Shown: positions 1 to 7,373 of the stretch, piece after piece
Position numbering within the stretch: position 1 is the first letter of the stretch
How the letters are laid out: the number at the start of each line of letters is the position of its first letter
Program-made: the position numbers and the translations under genes
Origin: Pseudomonas sivasensis
GTDB lineage: Bacteria > Pseudomonadota > Gammaproteobacteria > Pseudomonadales > Pseudomonadaceae
DNA: 64,000 nucleotides
Reading direction: 5' to 3'
NCBI RefSeq assembly: GCF_013778505.1
Contig: NZ_JAAOWU010000010.1
Coordinates: forward strand, 124,001 to 188,000
The notes under the pieces: generated by a model
What the model saw: the letters and a program-made list of their open reading frames with translations, nothing else
Told to the model about the DNA's origin: nothing
The model's database searches: none

Positions 1-2
1 CC

Positions 3-1424
3 CAGTTCAACACTGTGGTGGAAGCGAGCAAACTGATACAGCAGGCGCGCTTCCAAGTGCGCGGCTATACCTACAGCGGCAAGGTCGAAGCCGAGCAACC
101 CGCACTGGATGCCATCGACAATGCCCTGAAGAAAATCACCAGCCTCAACGGCCAACTGCCTGAGCAATATTCGACCAACCTGCAACAGGCCAGCGTCTCG
201 CTGCAAGCCTACCGCGCCGCTGTCAGCCAGTACCGCGACTCGCAGGTGGCCAGCGCTGCAGCCCTTAAAACCATGAGCGATCAAGGCGATCTGTTGCTCG
301 GCCACAGCGACAAACTGACCCTCTCCCAAACCGTGGTGCGCGACACCGATGCCGCGCAAGCCAAGTCCCTGTTGCTGCTGGCAACTGTGCTGGCGTTGAT
401 CTTTGGTCTGGTGGCGGCCTGGGCGATCACCCGCCAAATCATTATCCCGCTGGACCAAACACTCAAGGTCGCCGAGCGCGTCGCCTCGGGTGACCTGAGC
501 CACAACCTGACGTCTTTACGTCAGGACGAGCTGGGGCAGTTGCAGAGGGCTATGCAGAGCATGACCGTGGGCTTGCGCGAGTTGATCGGCGGCATCAGCG
601 AGGGCGTGACCCAGATCGCCAGCGCTGCCGAGCAACTGTCGGCTGTCACCGAACAGACCAGCGCCGGGGTCAACAGCCAGAAGGTCGAGACCGACCAAGT
701 AGCCACCGCCATGAACGAGATGGCCGCGACCGTGCAGGAAGTCGCGCGCAACGCCGAAGAAGCCTCTGAGGCCGCCGCAGCGGCTGACCAGCAGGCCCGC
801 GAAGGCGACAAGGTGGTCGGTGAAGCCATCGCCCAGATCGAGCGCCTGGCCACTGAGGTCGGCAATTCCACAGTCGCCATGGGCGACCTTAAACGGGAAA
901 GCGACAAGATCGGCAGCGTGCTCGACGTGATCAAATCCGTGGCCCAGCAAACCAACCTGCTGGCCCTCAACGCCGCAATCGAAGCCGCCCGCGCCGGTGA
1001 AGCCGGACGTGGCTTCGCGGTGGTGGCCGATGAAGTGCGTAGCCTGGCCCAGCGCACGCAGAAGTCCACCGAAGAGATCGAAGAGCTGATTGCCGGCCTG
1101 CAGAGCGGCACCCAACAGGTGGCGACCATCATGGACAACAGTCGCAGCCTCACCGACAGCAGCGTCGAGCTGACCCGCCGTGCCGGCAGCGCATTGGAGA
1201 ACATCACCCGCACGGTCTCGACTATCCAGACGATGAACTCCCAGATCGCCACCGCCGCCGAACAGCAAAGCGCTGTGGCGGAAGAGATCAACCGCAGCGT
1301 GCTGAACGTGCGCGATGTCTCGGAGCAGACGGCTGCGGCCAGTGAAGAAACCGCCGCGTCGAGCACCGAACTGGCGCGCCTGGGCACGCATCTGCAAGCA
1401 CTGGTGGGTCGCTTCCGAGTCTGA
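3..1424 (+). CDS. Methyl-accepting chemotaxis protein (5' end outside window)
   Basis: This is a transmembrane chemoreceptor that relays ligand binding to CheA/CheW. The frame is open back to the first complete codon at base 3, so the N-terminal membrane segment and most of the periplasmic sensor lie upstream. The GTG at base 15 is unlikely to be the true start. Visible in order are the end of a helical periplasmic domain, a membrane helix (LLLLATVLALIFGLVAAW), a HAMP region, and a long cytoplasmic signalling coiled coil with the canonical tip (QQTNLLALNAAIEAARAGE). The sensor remnant is all-helical and fits an HBM-type domain. From memory, the P. aeruginosa gene at this place (PA5072, mcpK) is an HBM receptor for alpha-ketoglutarate; the ligand here is not known. 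A related receptor gene follows on the same strand. Confidence 0.93.
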   Translation, partial: QFNTVVEASKLIQQARFQVRGYTYSGKVEAEQPALDAIDNALKKITSLNGQLPEQYSTNLQQASVSLQAYRAAVSQYRDSQVASAAALKTMSDQGDLLLGHSDKLTLSQTVVRDTDAAQAKSLLLLATVLALIFGLVAAWAITRQIIIPLDQTLKVAERVASGDLSHNLTSLRQDELGQLQRAMQSMTVGLRELIGGISEGVTQIASAAEQLSAVTEQTSAGVNSQKVETDQVATAMNEMAATVQEVARNAEEASEAAAAADQQAREGDKVVGEAIAQIERLATEVGNSTVAMGDLKRESDKIGSVLDVIKSVAQQTNLLALNAAIEAARAGEAGRGFAVVADEVRSLAQRTQKSTEEIEELIAGLQSGTQQVATIMDNSRSLTDSSVELTRRAGSALENITRTVSTIQTMNSQIATAAEQQSAVAEEINRSVLNVRDVSEQTAAASEETAASSTELARLGTHLQALVGRFRV

Positions 1425-1568
1425 CCTCCCTCCCCGCGCGGCGACCTGTCCTGGGTCGCCGCCTGCAATCTATGAAACTTCCTACACGTTTATCAGCCCC
1501 TCCCGATCTTCAAAGACACTAGCGTTCAGGTCAGTTCAGTGTGCTCACGCACTTGTCGGAGGTTAATC

Positions 1569-3476
1569 ATGCTTCGTCGAATGACTCACCTGCTGGGTAA
1601 CGCCAGTGTCACCCTCAAATTGGCCCTGGGCTTTGCCCTGGTACTGGCCCTGAGCCTTGTCATTGCCGTGACCGGCTGGCAAGCATTAGCGGCGTCCCTT
1701 TACCGATCACAAACGCTGAGCGTGCTGGCACAACTGGCGGTGGCTGGCGAAGAACTGCGCACCGACAGAATCCTCTATCGCACCCTGGACGACGCCGAAA
1801 GCCTCAGTCGATTGAGCGCGAGTATGGAGAAAGTCGACAAGGCCCTGGCGGAGCTGTCCAACCGACTTAAGGTGCCGAAAGCCATTCAATATCTGCAGGA
1901 GATGACGCGGATGTCTGCCACGTTCAAATCCACACTCAAGGGCGTGCCCGCGCTGGTGGAAAAACGCGAAAGTGCCCGGGAACAGCTGACACAGAGCACC
2001 ACGCGGGCCGGCGATGTTCTGGCACAACTGGCTAGCGACTTGCCTGATCAGGAAGATGAAAAAGCCCTGGATGCCGTCGAAAACCTACGCCAGGCCATGG
2101 AACAGGCCGAGGACCGTGCCAAGAGCCCGGCTTGGGCTTCAAGTTCGCTGGATGCGTATGGACAAGCCGTGGTTGACGCAGAACGCAGCCTCGAACTCGC
2201 CCAGGCTGAAGTGGCCAAACTGGCGGTCGACAGTGACGCGATGAAAAACGCCGTGATCAGTATCCGCACCCAGCTGACCCGCCTTAAAGACACCCAACTC
2301 ACGACCGAAAGTAGCCATAACCAGTTGGAGCAGCAGTTGGATCAGTTGCTCGCGCAGAGTGACCTCTTGAGCCAGGATCAGACCCAACGACGCGACAGAG
2401 AAGCCGACCAAGCCCGCATCCAGACCTTGGGTATTGCGGCTGCCGCGGTGCTCTTCGGCGCCTTGGCCGCCTGGGTGATTGCCGGACAAATCGTGCACCC
2501 GCTGCGCAAGGCGCTCATGGTGGCCAACCGCATTGCCGAGGGTGATCTGAGCAACGAAGTGCAGTCACAGCGCCGCGATGAGCTGGGCCAGTTGCAACGC
2601 AGCATGAGCCAAATGACGCTGAACCTGCGGGGGTTGGTTGGCAACATCAGCGACAACGCACGGCAAATCGCCAGCGCCGCCGAAGAGCTCTCTGCCGTCA
2701 CTGAGCAAACCCGCGCCGGGGTGAATAATCAGCGCGATGAAACCGAGCAGGTGGCGACGGCCATGAACCAGATGCTGGCCACCGCCCAGGAAGTGGCGCG
2801 CCACGCCGAGCAAGCATCGATTGCCGCCGGCCAGGCCAATCAGCAGGCTGAACTGGGCGATCAGGTGGTCACGGATGCCGTGGCACAAATTGAACACCTG
2901 GCCCATGAGATGGCTCGCTCAAGCGAAGCCATGTTGGGGCTGCAACGGGAAAGCCAGAAAATCGGCAGCGTGCTGGACGTAATCAAGTCCGTGTCGCAGC
3001 AGACCAACCTGCTGGCGCTCAATGCCGCGATTGAAGCCGCACGGGCCGGTGAGGCAGGCCAGGGCTTCGCCGTGGTCGCCGATGAAGTGCGCAGCCTCGC
3101 CCGGCGGACCCAGCAGTCCGCCGAAGAAATCGAAGAGTTGATTGGTGGCCTGCACAGGGGCACCCAACAGGCGGCCGACATCATGGACTACAGCCGCACG
3201 CTGACCGACAACAGCGTCGGCCTGACTCGCAACGCCGGGGACGCCCTGACGGAGATCGCCCGCACCGTGGCCATCATCCAGGAAATGAACCCGCAGATTG
3301 CCGCAGCGGCCGAGGAGCAAAGCGCGGTGGCCGAAGAGATCAATCGCAGCGTCTTGAAGGTCCGCGATGCCTCGGAGCAAACCGCTGCCGCCAGCGAACA
3401 GACGGCGGCGGCGAGTATCGAGTTGGCGCGACTGGGAACGGATCTGCAGCAGTGCGTAGGGAGGTTCAAGATATGA
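1569..3476 (+). CDS. Methyl-accepting chemotaxis protein, helical bimodular-type sensor
   Basis: This is a complete chemoreceptor of 635 residues. The ATG at 1569 is preceded by a strong GGAGG site at 1558-1562, so I prefer it to the upstream in-frame codon at 1539. Residues 1-40 hold an uncleaved membrane anchor, about 45-290 form an all-helical periplasmic sensor of HBM size, and a second membrane helix lies near 295-320. A HAMP domain follows, then a signalling domain with the conserved tip (QQTNLLALNAAIEAARAGE). The cytoplasmic half is very like that of the preceding receptor, while the sensor differs, which suggests duplication followed by ligand divergence. The tip motif and domain layout make the family certain. 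The ligand is unknown. Confidence 0.96.
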   Translation: MLRRMTHLLGNASVTLKLALGFALVLALSLVIAVTGWQALAASLYRSQTLSVLAQLAVAGEELRTDRILYRTLDDAESLSRLSASMEKVDKALAELSNRLKVPKAIQYLQEMTRMSATFKSTLKGVPALVEKRESAREQLTQSTTRAGDVLAQLASDLPDQEDEKALDAVENLRQAMEQAEDRAKSPAWASSSLDAYGQAVVDAERSLELAQAEVAKLAVDSDAMKNAVISIRTQLTRLKDTQLTTESSHNQLEQQLDQLLAQSDLLSQDQTQRRDREADQARIQTLGIAAAAVLFGALAAWVIAGQIVHPLRKALMVANRIAEGDLSNEVQSQRRDELGQLQRSMSQMTLNLRGLVGNISDNARQIASAAEELSAVTEQTRAGVNNQRDETEQVATAMNQMLATAQEVARHAEQASIAAGQANQQAELGDQVVTDAVAQIEHLAHEMARSSEAMLGLQRESQKIGSVLDVIKSVSQQTNLLALNAAIEAARAGEAGQGFAVVADEVRSLARRTQQSAEEIEELIGGLHRGTQQAADIMDYSRTLTDNSVGLTRNAGDALTEIARTVAIIQEMNPQIAAAAEEQSAVAEEINRSVLKVRDASEQTAAASEQTAAASIELARLGTDLQQCVGRFKI

Positions 3477-3502
3477 ACCTCCCGGTTTCAGTGGCCTTGG
3501 GC

Positions 3503-4258
3503 TTACAGAACCTGACGCAGGAACGCTTGGGCACGCGGGTCTTTTGGCGAATCAAAAAACTCGGCCGGTGCCGCATCTTCCAACAACTTGCCGTGATCGA
3601 AGAACAACACACGGTCCGCCACTTCGCGGGCGAAGCCCATTTCGTGGGTAACGCAGACCATCGTCATGCCTTCCAGAGCCAAGGTCTTCATCACGTCCAG
3701 CACTTCGCCGACCATTTCCGGGTCGAGGGCCGAGGTGGGCTCGTCGAACAGCATCACCTTGGGCTCCATCGCCAGCGCCCGGGCGATCGCCACCCGTTGT
3801 TGCTGGCCGCCGGACAGGCGTGATGGGAACTCGTTGGCCTTCTGTGCAATGCCGACCTTTTCCAGCAGGGCCAAGGCCTTGGCTTCGCGCTCTTGCTTGC
3901 CGCGCTTGCGCACGACTTTTTGCGCCAGGCACAGGTTCTCCAACACGGTCATGTGGGGGAACAGGTTGAAGTGCTGGAACACCATGCCGACTTCACGACG
4001 ATAGGCGTTCACGTCGGTTTTCGGATCGGCCAGTTGCAGGCCGTCGATGCTCACCGAGCCCGAGTCGAACTCTTCCAGACCATTGAGGCAACGCAGGAAA
4101 GTCGACTTGCCGGAGCCGGACGGGCCGATCACCACCAGCACTTCTCCCTTGGCCACCTGGGTGGTCACATGGTCTACCGCACGCACTACATGACCACGGG
4201 TGTCGAAGACTTTTACCAGATCGCGGACTTCAATCACTTTGGGCGAGCCTCCGCTCAA
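3503..4258 (-). CDS. Polar amino acid ABC transporter, ATP-binding protein
   Basis: This is the cytoplasmic ATPase of a GlnQ/HisP-type uptake system, 251 residues, normal for the family. Walker A (GPSGSGKST), the Q-loop (VFQHFNLFPHMTV), the signature (LSGGQQQR) and Walker B (VMLFDEPTSALD) are all present. The first codons overlap the end of the permease gene by 29 bp, so the two are translationally coupled, downstream of the binding protein gene at 5371-6171. Substrate cannot be read from the ATPase. By family membership it is a polar or basic amino acid. Confidence 0.95.
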   Translation of the reverse strand: MSGGSPKVIEVRDLVKVFDTRGHVVRAVDHVTTQVAKGEVLVVIGPSGSGKSTFLRCLNGLEEFDSGSVSIDGLQLADPKTDVNAYRREVGMVFQHFNLFPHMTVLENLCLAQKVVRKRGKQEREAKALALLEKVGIAQKANEFPSRLSGGQQQRVAIARALAMEPKVMLFDEPTSALDPEMVGEVLDVMKTLALEGMTMVCVTHEMGFAREVADRVLFFDHGKLLEDAAPAEFFDSPKDPRAQAFLRQVL

Positions 4259-5189
4259 GCCGGCTGGCCATTTTCGACAGCGGCAGGTTGATCAGCAGGT
4301 ACAGGCCTGCGACGCAGAACAGGATTTCAAACGGCGAGAACGAGGTCGTGATGACTTCGCGACCGCTCTTGAGCAGTTCGGTAATGGCGATCACCGAGAC
4401 CAGGGACGTGTCTTTCACCAAGCTGATGAATTGCCCTGCCAAGGGCGGCAGTACGCGCTTGAAGGCTTGCGGCAGCACCACATGGCGCATCGACTGGCTG
4501 GCACTCAGGCCCAAGGAGCGCGCGGCTTCGTTCTGCCCGCGGGTGATGGACTGCACGCCGGCGCGAACGATTTCGGCCACATAGGCGCCGGTGAACAGCG
4601 ACAGCGCGGCGATCCCGGCAAATTCCCGTGACAGGTTGAGCACCGTGCCAATGAAGAAATAGAAAATGAAGATTTGCACCAACAGCGGGGTGCCACGTAC
4701 CAGTTCGACGTAGATCGTCGACAGATCACGCAAGGTCGGGTTGTTGGAAAGTCGGCACAAACCGGTGGCAAGGCCAATCGCCAGGCCCAAAATCCCGGAA
4801 ACCACCGACAGCCACAGCGTGGTCCACAACCCCCACATCAGCGGGCCCAACGCCCAATGACGATTCACACCAATGACATCGCCTTCGGCCACGTCATCAC
4901 CGCGCGCCACTTGCAGACTGTTGTCGGCAACCGTCACCTTTTGCTCGTTGCCAGCGTCGTTGCGCAGGGTCACTTCGGCGACGTCGCCGTTACGAACCAG
5001 CTCAATGACGGTGGAGATGTCCGCTGCACGCTGTGCTTCTTCGGCCTGGTAGGCGAAGTATTGCGGCACGCGGTTCCAGCGCCATTCGTAGGACATCAGC
5101 GAGGTAGCGTAGTACAAGGCGCCGGCCAGGCCGACCAGCACGACCACGGTTAGCAGGTGCCAGGGCCATTGGGCTTTTTTCTGTTTCAT
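4230..5189 (-). CDS. Polar amino acid ABC transporter, permease
   Basis: This is an inner-membrane permease of the HisM/GlnP family, 319 residues. That is longer than the usual 220-240 because an N-terminal membrane helix (residues 11-30) is followed by a hydrophilic stretch of about 80 residues before the transport core. The core has several membrane segments and the ATPase-contact loop (EAARSLGLSASQSMRHVVLPQA). It lies between the binding protein gene and the ATPase gene in one transcription unit. A REP-type inverted repeat at 5228-5361 separates it from the binding protein gene, which may let the binding protein be made in excess. A single permease gene implies a homodimeric channel. Confidence 0.94.
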   Translation of the reverse strand: MKQKKAQWPWHLLTVVVLVGLAGALYYATSLMSYEWRWNRVPQYFAYQAEEAQRAADISTVIELVRNGDVAEVTLRNDAGNEQKVTVADNSLQVARGDDVAEGDVIGVNRHWALGPLMWGLWTTLWLSVVSGILGLAIGLATGLCRLSNNPTLRDLSTIYVELVRGTPLLVQIFIFYFFIGTVLNLSREFAGIAALSLFTGAYVAEIVRAGVQSITRGQNEAARSLGLSASQSMRHVVLPQAFKRVLPPLAGQFISLVKDTSLVSVIAITELLKSGREVITTSFSPFEILFCVAGLYLLINLPLSKMASRLERRLAQSD

Positions 5190-5227
5190 TACTCGACATC
5201 CAAAAAATTCGAAGGCATGCGCCTTTG

Positions 5228-5361
5228 TGTAGTGAGCGGATTTGACCAGCGCTGGGAGGCAAGCCGCCCCAAAATCATGCGCCTCGGTCTTTCTGAAACA
5301 CCGCTGCGTCTGGATTTAGGGCGGCTTCGCCCCCCAACGCGGGGCAAGCCCGCTCACTACA
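5228..5361. repeat. REPIN-like inverted repeat, TGTAGTGAGCGG class
   Basis: An element of about 134 bp begins TGTAGTGAGCGG and ends with the reverse form CGCTCACTACA. The right arm holds the familiar GCGGGGCAAGCCCGC palindrome; the left arm is degenerate. It sits between the binding protein gene and the permease gene of one transporter. A second member of the class lies at 19808-19942. Confidence 0.8.
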
Positions 5362-5370
5362 GGACAGCCT

Positions 5371-6171
5371 TTATTCCATGTCCTTGAGCCACTCTGAGCT
5401 CTTGAACCACTTGTCATGAATGCGATCGTAGGTGCCGTCGTTCTTGATCTGGTGCAGGAAGTTGTTGATGAAGTTGATGCTGTCGTAATCACCTTTCTTC
5501 AGGCCAAACGCCAATGGCTCGAAGGTGAAGGGTTCGTCCAGGAACACCAGCTTGCCGTTGCCGACTTTCTTCTCGGCAACCACGTTGTACGGTGCGTCAT
5601 ACACAAAGGCATCGGCCTTGCCGTTGACTACGTCCAGTACGCCTTCCTGCTCGTTGTCATAGCCGTGGTACTTGGCTTTGGAGATCAGCTTCTTGGCGAC
5701 CATTTCACCGGTGGTGCCAAGCTTGGAGGTCAGGCGGTATTTCTCGTCGTTCAGGTCTTTGTAGGACTTGATGGTGCCTTCCAGGTCCTTGCGAATCAGC
5801 AGAGTCTGGCCGACCACGATGAAGGGTTCGCTGAAGTTCAGGCGCAGGTTGCGTTCCTGGGTCAGGGTCATGCCGCTGCCGATCATGTCGAATTTGCCGG
5901 TCAGGAACGCTGGGATGATGCCGTCATAACCCGTGGAAACCAGCTCCAGCTTGACGCCCATGGACTTGGCCATGGCCTTGAGGATGTCAACTTCGAAGCC
6001 GATGATCTCACCGCGCTTGTCTGTCATCTCGAACGGCATGTAGGTCGGATCCATGCCGACTTTCAGCGTGCCGCGCTTGACCGCATCGTCGATGGCGCCA
6101 GCCTGGGCCGCATTGGCCGCGACCAGCGCGGTGACGCCAAGCAGCAGCATCGAAAGATACTTTTTCATCAT
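5371..6171 (-). CDS. Periplasmic polar amino acid binding protein (copy 1)
   Basis: This is a family 3 (SBP_bac_3) periplasmic binding protein, 266 residues. The ATG at 6171 follows an AGGGGA ribosome site and opens a clear signal peptide (MMKKYLSMLLLG to NAAQA). The longer reading frame upstream has no such features. Mature-protein motifs include KVGMDPTYMPFEM, FDMIGSGMTLTQERN and DAFVYDAPYN. It heads the operon for the permease and ATPase just downstream. A close paralogue of the same length is encoded directly upstream, so the two probably share one transporter with different ligand preferences. The exact ligand is not evident. Confidence 0.95.
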   Translation of the reverse strand: MMKKYLSMLLLGVTALVAANAAQAGAIDDAVKRGTLKVGMDPTYMPFEMTDKRGEIIGFEVDILKAMAKSMGVKLELVSTGYDGIIPAFLTGKFDMIGSGMTLTQERNLRLNFSEPFIVVGQTLLIRKDLEGTIKSYKDLNDEKYRLTSKLGTTGEMVAKKLISKAKYHGYDNEQEGVLDVVNGKADAFVYDAPYNVVAEKKVGNGKLVFLDEPFTFEPLAFGLKKGDYDSINFINNFLHQIKNDGTYDRIHDKWFKSSEWLKDME

Positions 6172-6388
6172 CAAGTCCCCTGAACGATTCTTATAAGGTC
6201 GGCGCGCAAAAAGGGCTGCACCATTTCGGGGTGCGATCCTAACCCACTCGTTGCCCGTCACAAAGGTTTCACGGGCAATTGTTATCAGGGTATGTAGGAA
6301 AAGACCCACGACGCTGCGGTCAACCGCAGGGGTAGACACTTGCGCAACCTGACACGGCAATGGGTTGATATGTAAGCAGTTATGACTT

Positions 6389-7189
6389 TCAGTCGAGTTC
6401 TGCCAGCCAGGTGGTGTCTTTGAACCACTTGTCATGCAGCCGATCATAGGTCCCATCCTGGGCCACCTGGTTCAAGAAATGGTTGATCCAGTTAATGCTG
6501 TCGAAATCGCCCTTTTTTACGCCAAACGCCAAGGGTTCGAATGTAAACGGTTGCTCCAGCGCCAGCAGCGTGCCGTTCTCCGCCCGGTTCACCGCGATCA
6601 GGTTGTAGGGTGCGTCATGGATAAAGGCATCGGCCTCCCCCGCCACGACCTGGCGAACCCCTTCCTCCGGCGTGGCAAAACTACTCAGTCGGGCCGCCCC
6701 CAAAAACCGTTGAGCCGCTGCTTTGCCGGTGGTGCCCTCAGTGACAGCGATTCTGTAGCCGGCATCGTCCAGGTCTTCAATACTGCTGACCTTGCCCGCC
6801 AGACGGGGGTGCAGCAGTACGCTCTGGCCCACCACGATGAAAGCGTCACTGAAGTTCAGCCTTAAGTTGCGCTCCTGAGTGACAGTCATACCACTGCCGA
6901 TCAAGTCGAATTTTTTCGCCAGCAAGCCCGGCAACAGTTCGGTGTAGGGCATCACGACCAGTTCAAGTTCCACCCCCAGCGCCTGGCTCATCACGTTGAG
7001 CAGGTCAATTTCAAAGCCGACAATGCGCCCCTGTTTATCGGTCATTTCGAAAGGGATATAGGTGGGGGTGGTGCCAACCTTGAGCACACCACGCCGGACG
7101 GCGTCGTCAATCGCACCCGCGTGCACCTGGCTGATTTGAATCAATGCAGCAGCGCTGATAAGCAATGCCGAACAATACCTTTTGAGCAT
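6389..7189 (-). CDS. Periplasmic polar amino acid binding protein (copy 2)
   Basis: This is a second family 3 binding protein, also 266 residues, clearly paralogous to the neighbour at 5371-6171. Shared stretches include GAIDDAV, PFEMTDK, FIVVGQ, DAFIHDAPYN and FTFEPLAFG. The ATG at 7189 starts a signal peptide (MLKRYCSALLIS to SQVHA). Ligand-pocket regions differ: GYDGIIPAFL in copy 1 corresponds to PYTELLPGLL here. That suggests a different specificity served by the same permease and ATPase. The 217 bp to the next gene leave room for separate transcription of copy 1. Confidence 0.93.
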   Translation of the reverse strand: MLKRYCSALLISAAALIQISQVHAGAIDDAVRRGVLKVGTTPTYIPFEMTDKQGRIVGFEIDLLNVMSQALGVELELVVMPYTELLPGLLAKKFDLIGSGMTVTQERNLRLNFSDAFIVVGQSVLLHPRLAGKVSSIEDLDDAGYRIAVTEGTTGKAAAQRFLGAARLSSFATPEEGVRQVVAGEADAFIHDAPYNLIAVNRAENGTLLALEQPFTFEPLAFGVKKGDFDSINWINHFLNQVAQDGTYDRLHDKWFKDTTWLAELD

Positions 7190-7339
7190 GAATCCCTCGC
7201 AGCCAAGAAAATTGGGGGGCGATCCTAACCTAGTCGCGGGCACGCAAATACGCCTCGGACGAGGGTCTTTTGTTTCGAAATAACAGGGCGTCAGGAAGAC
7301 AAAGAAGAGGCGGGAAACGCTGTAGGACCAGCGCTTCGA

Positions 7340-7368
7340 ACACCCCCGAGGTGAGCCCTCGGGGGTGT
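7340..7368 (-). terminator. Hairpin downstream of opgH, possible terminator
   Basis: ACACCCCCGAGG and CCTCGGGGGTGT form a near-perfect 12-bp stem around a short loop, starting 6 bp after the opgH stop codon. The stem is strong, but no clear run of T follows it on the opgH strand. It may act as a 3' stabiliser or with Rho. Confidence 0.55.
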
Positions 7369-7373
7369 CTGAA

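Noticed and set aside
516..1397. Long open frames antisense to the chemoreceptor genes
   Set aside because: High-GC codon bias keeps antisense frames open. The sense strand encodes clear chemoreceptor domains and the antisense products have no recognisable features.
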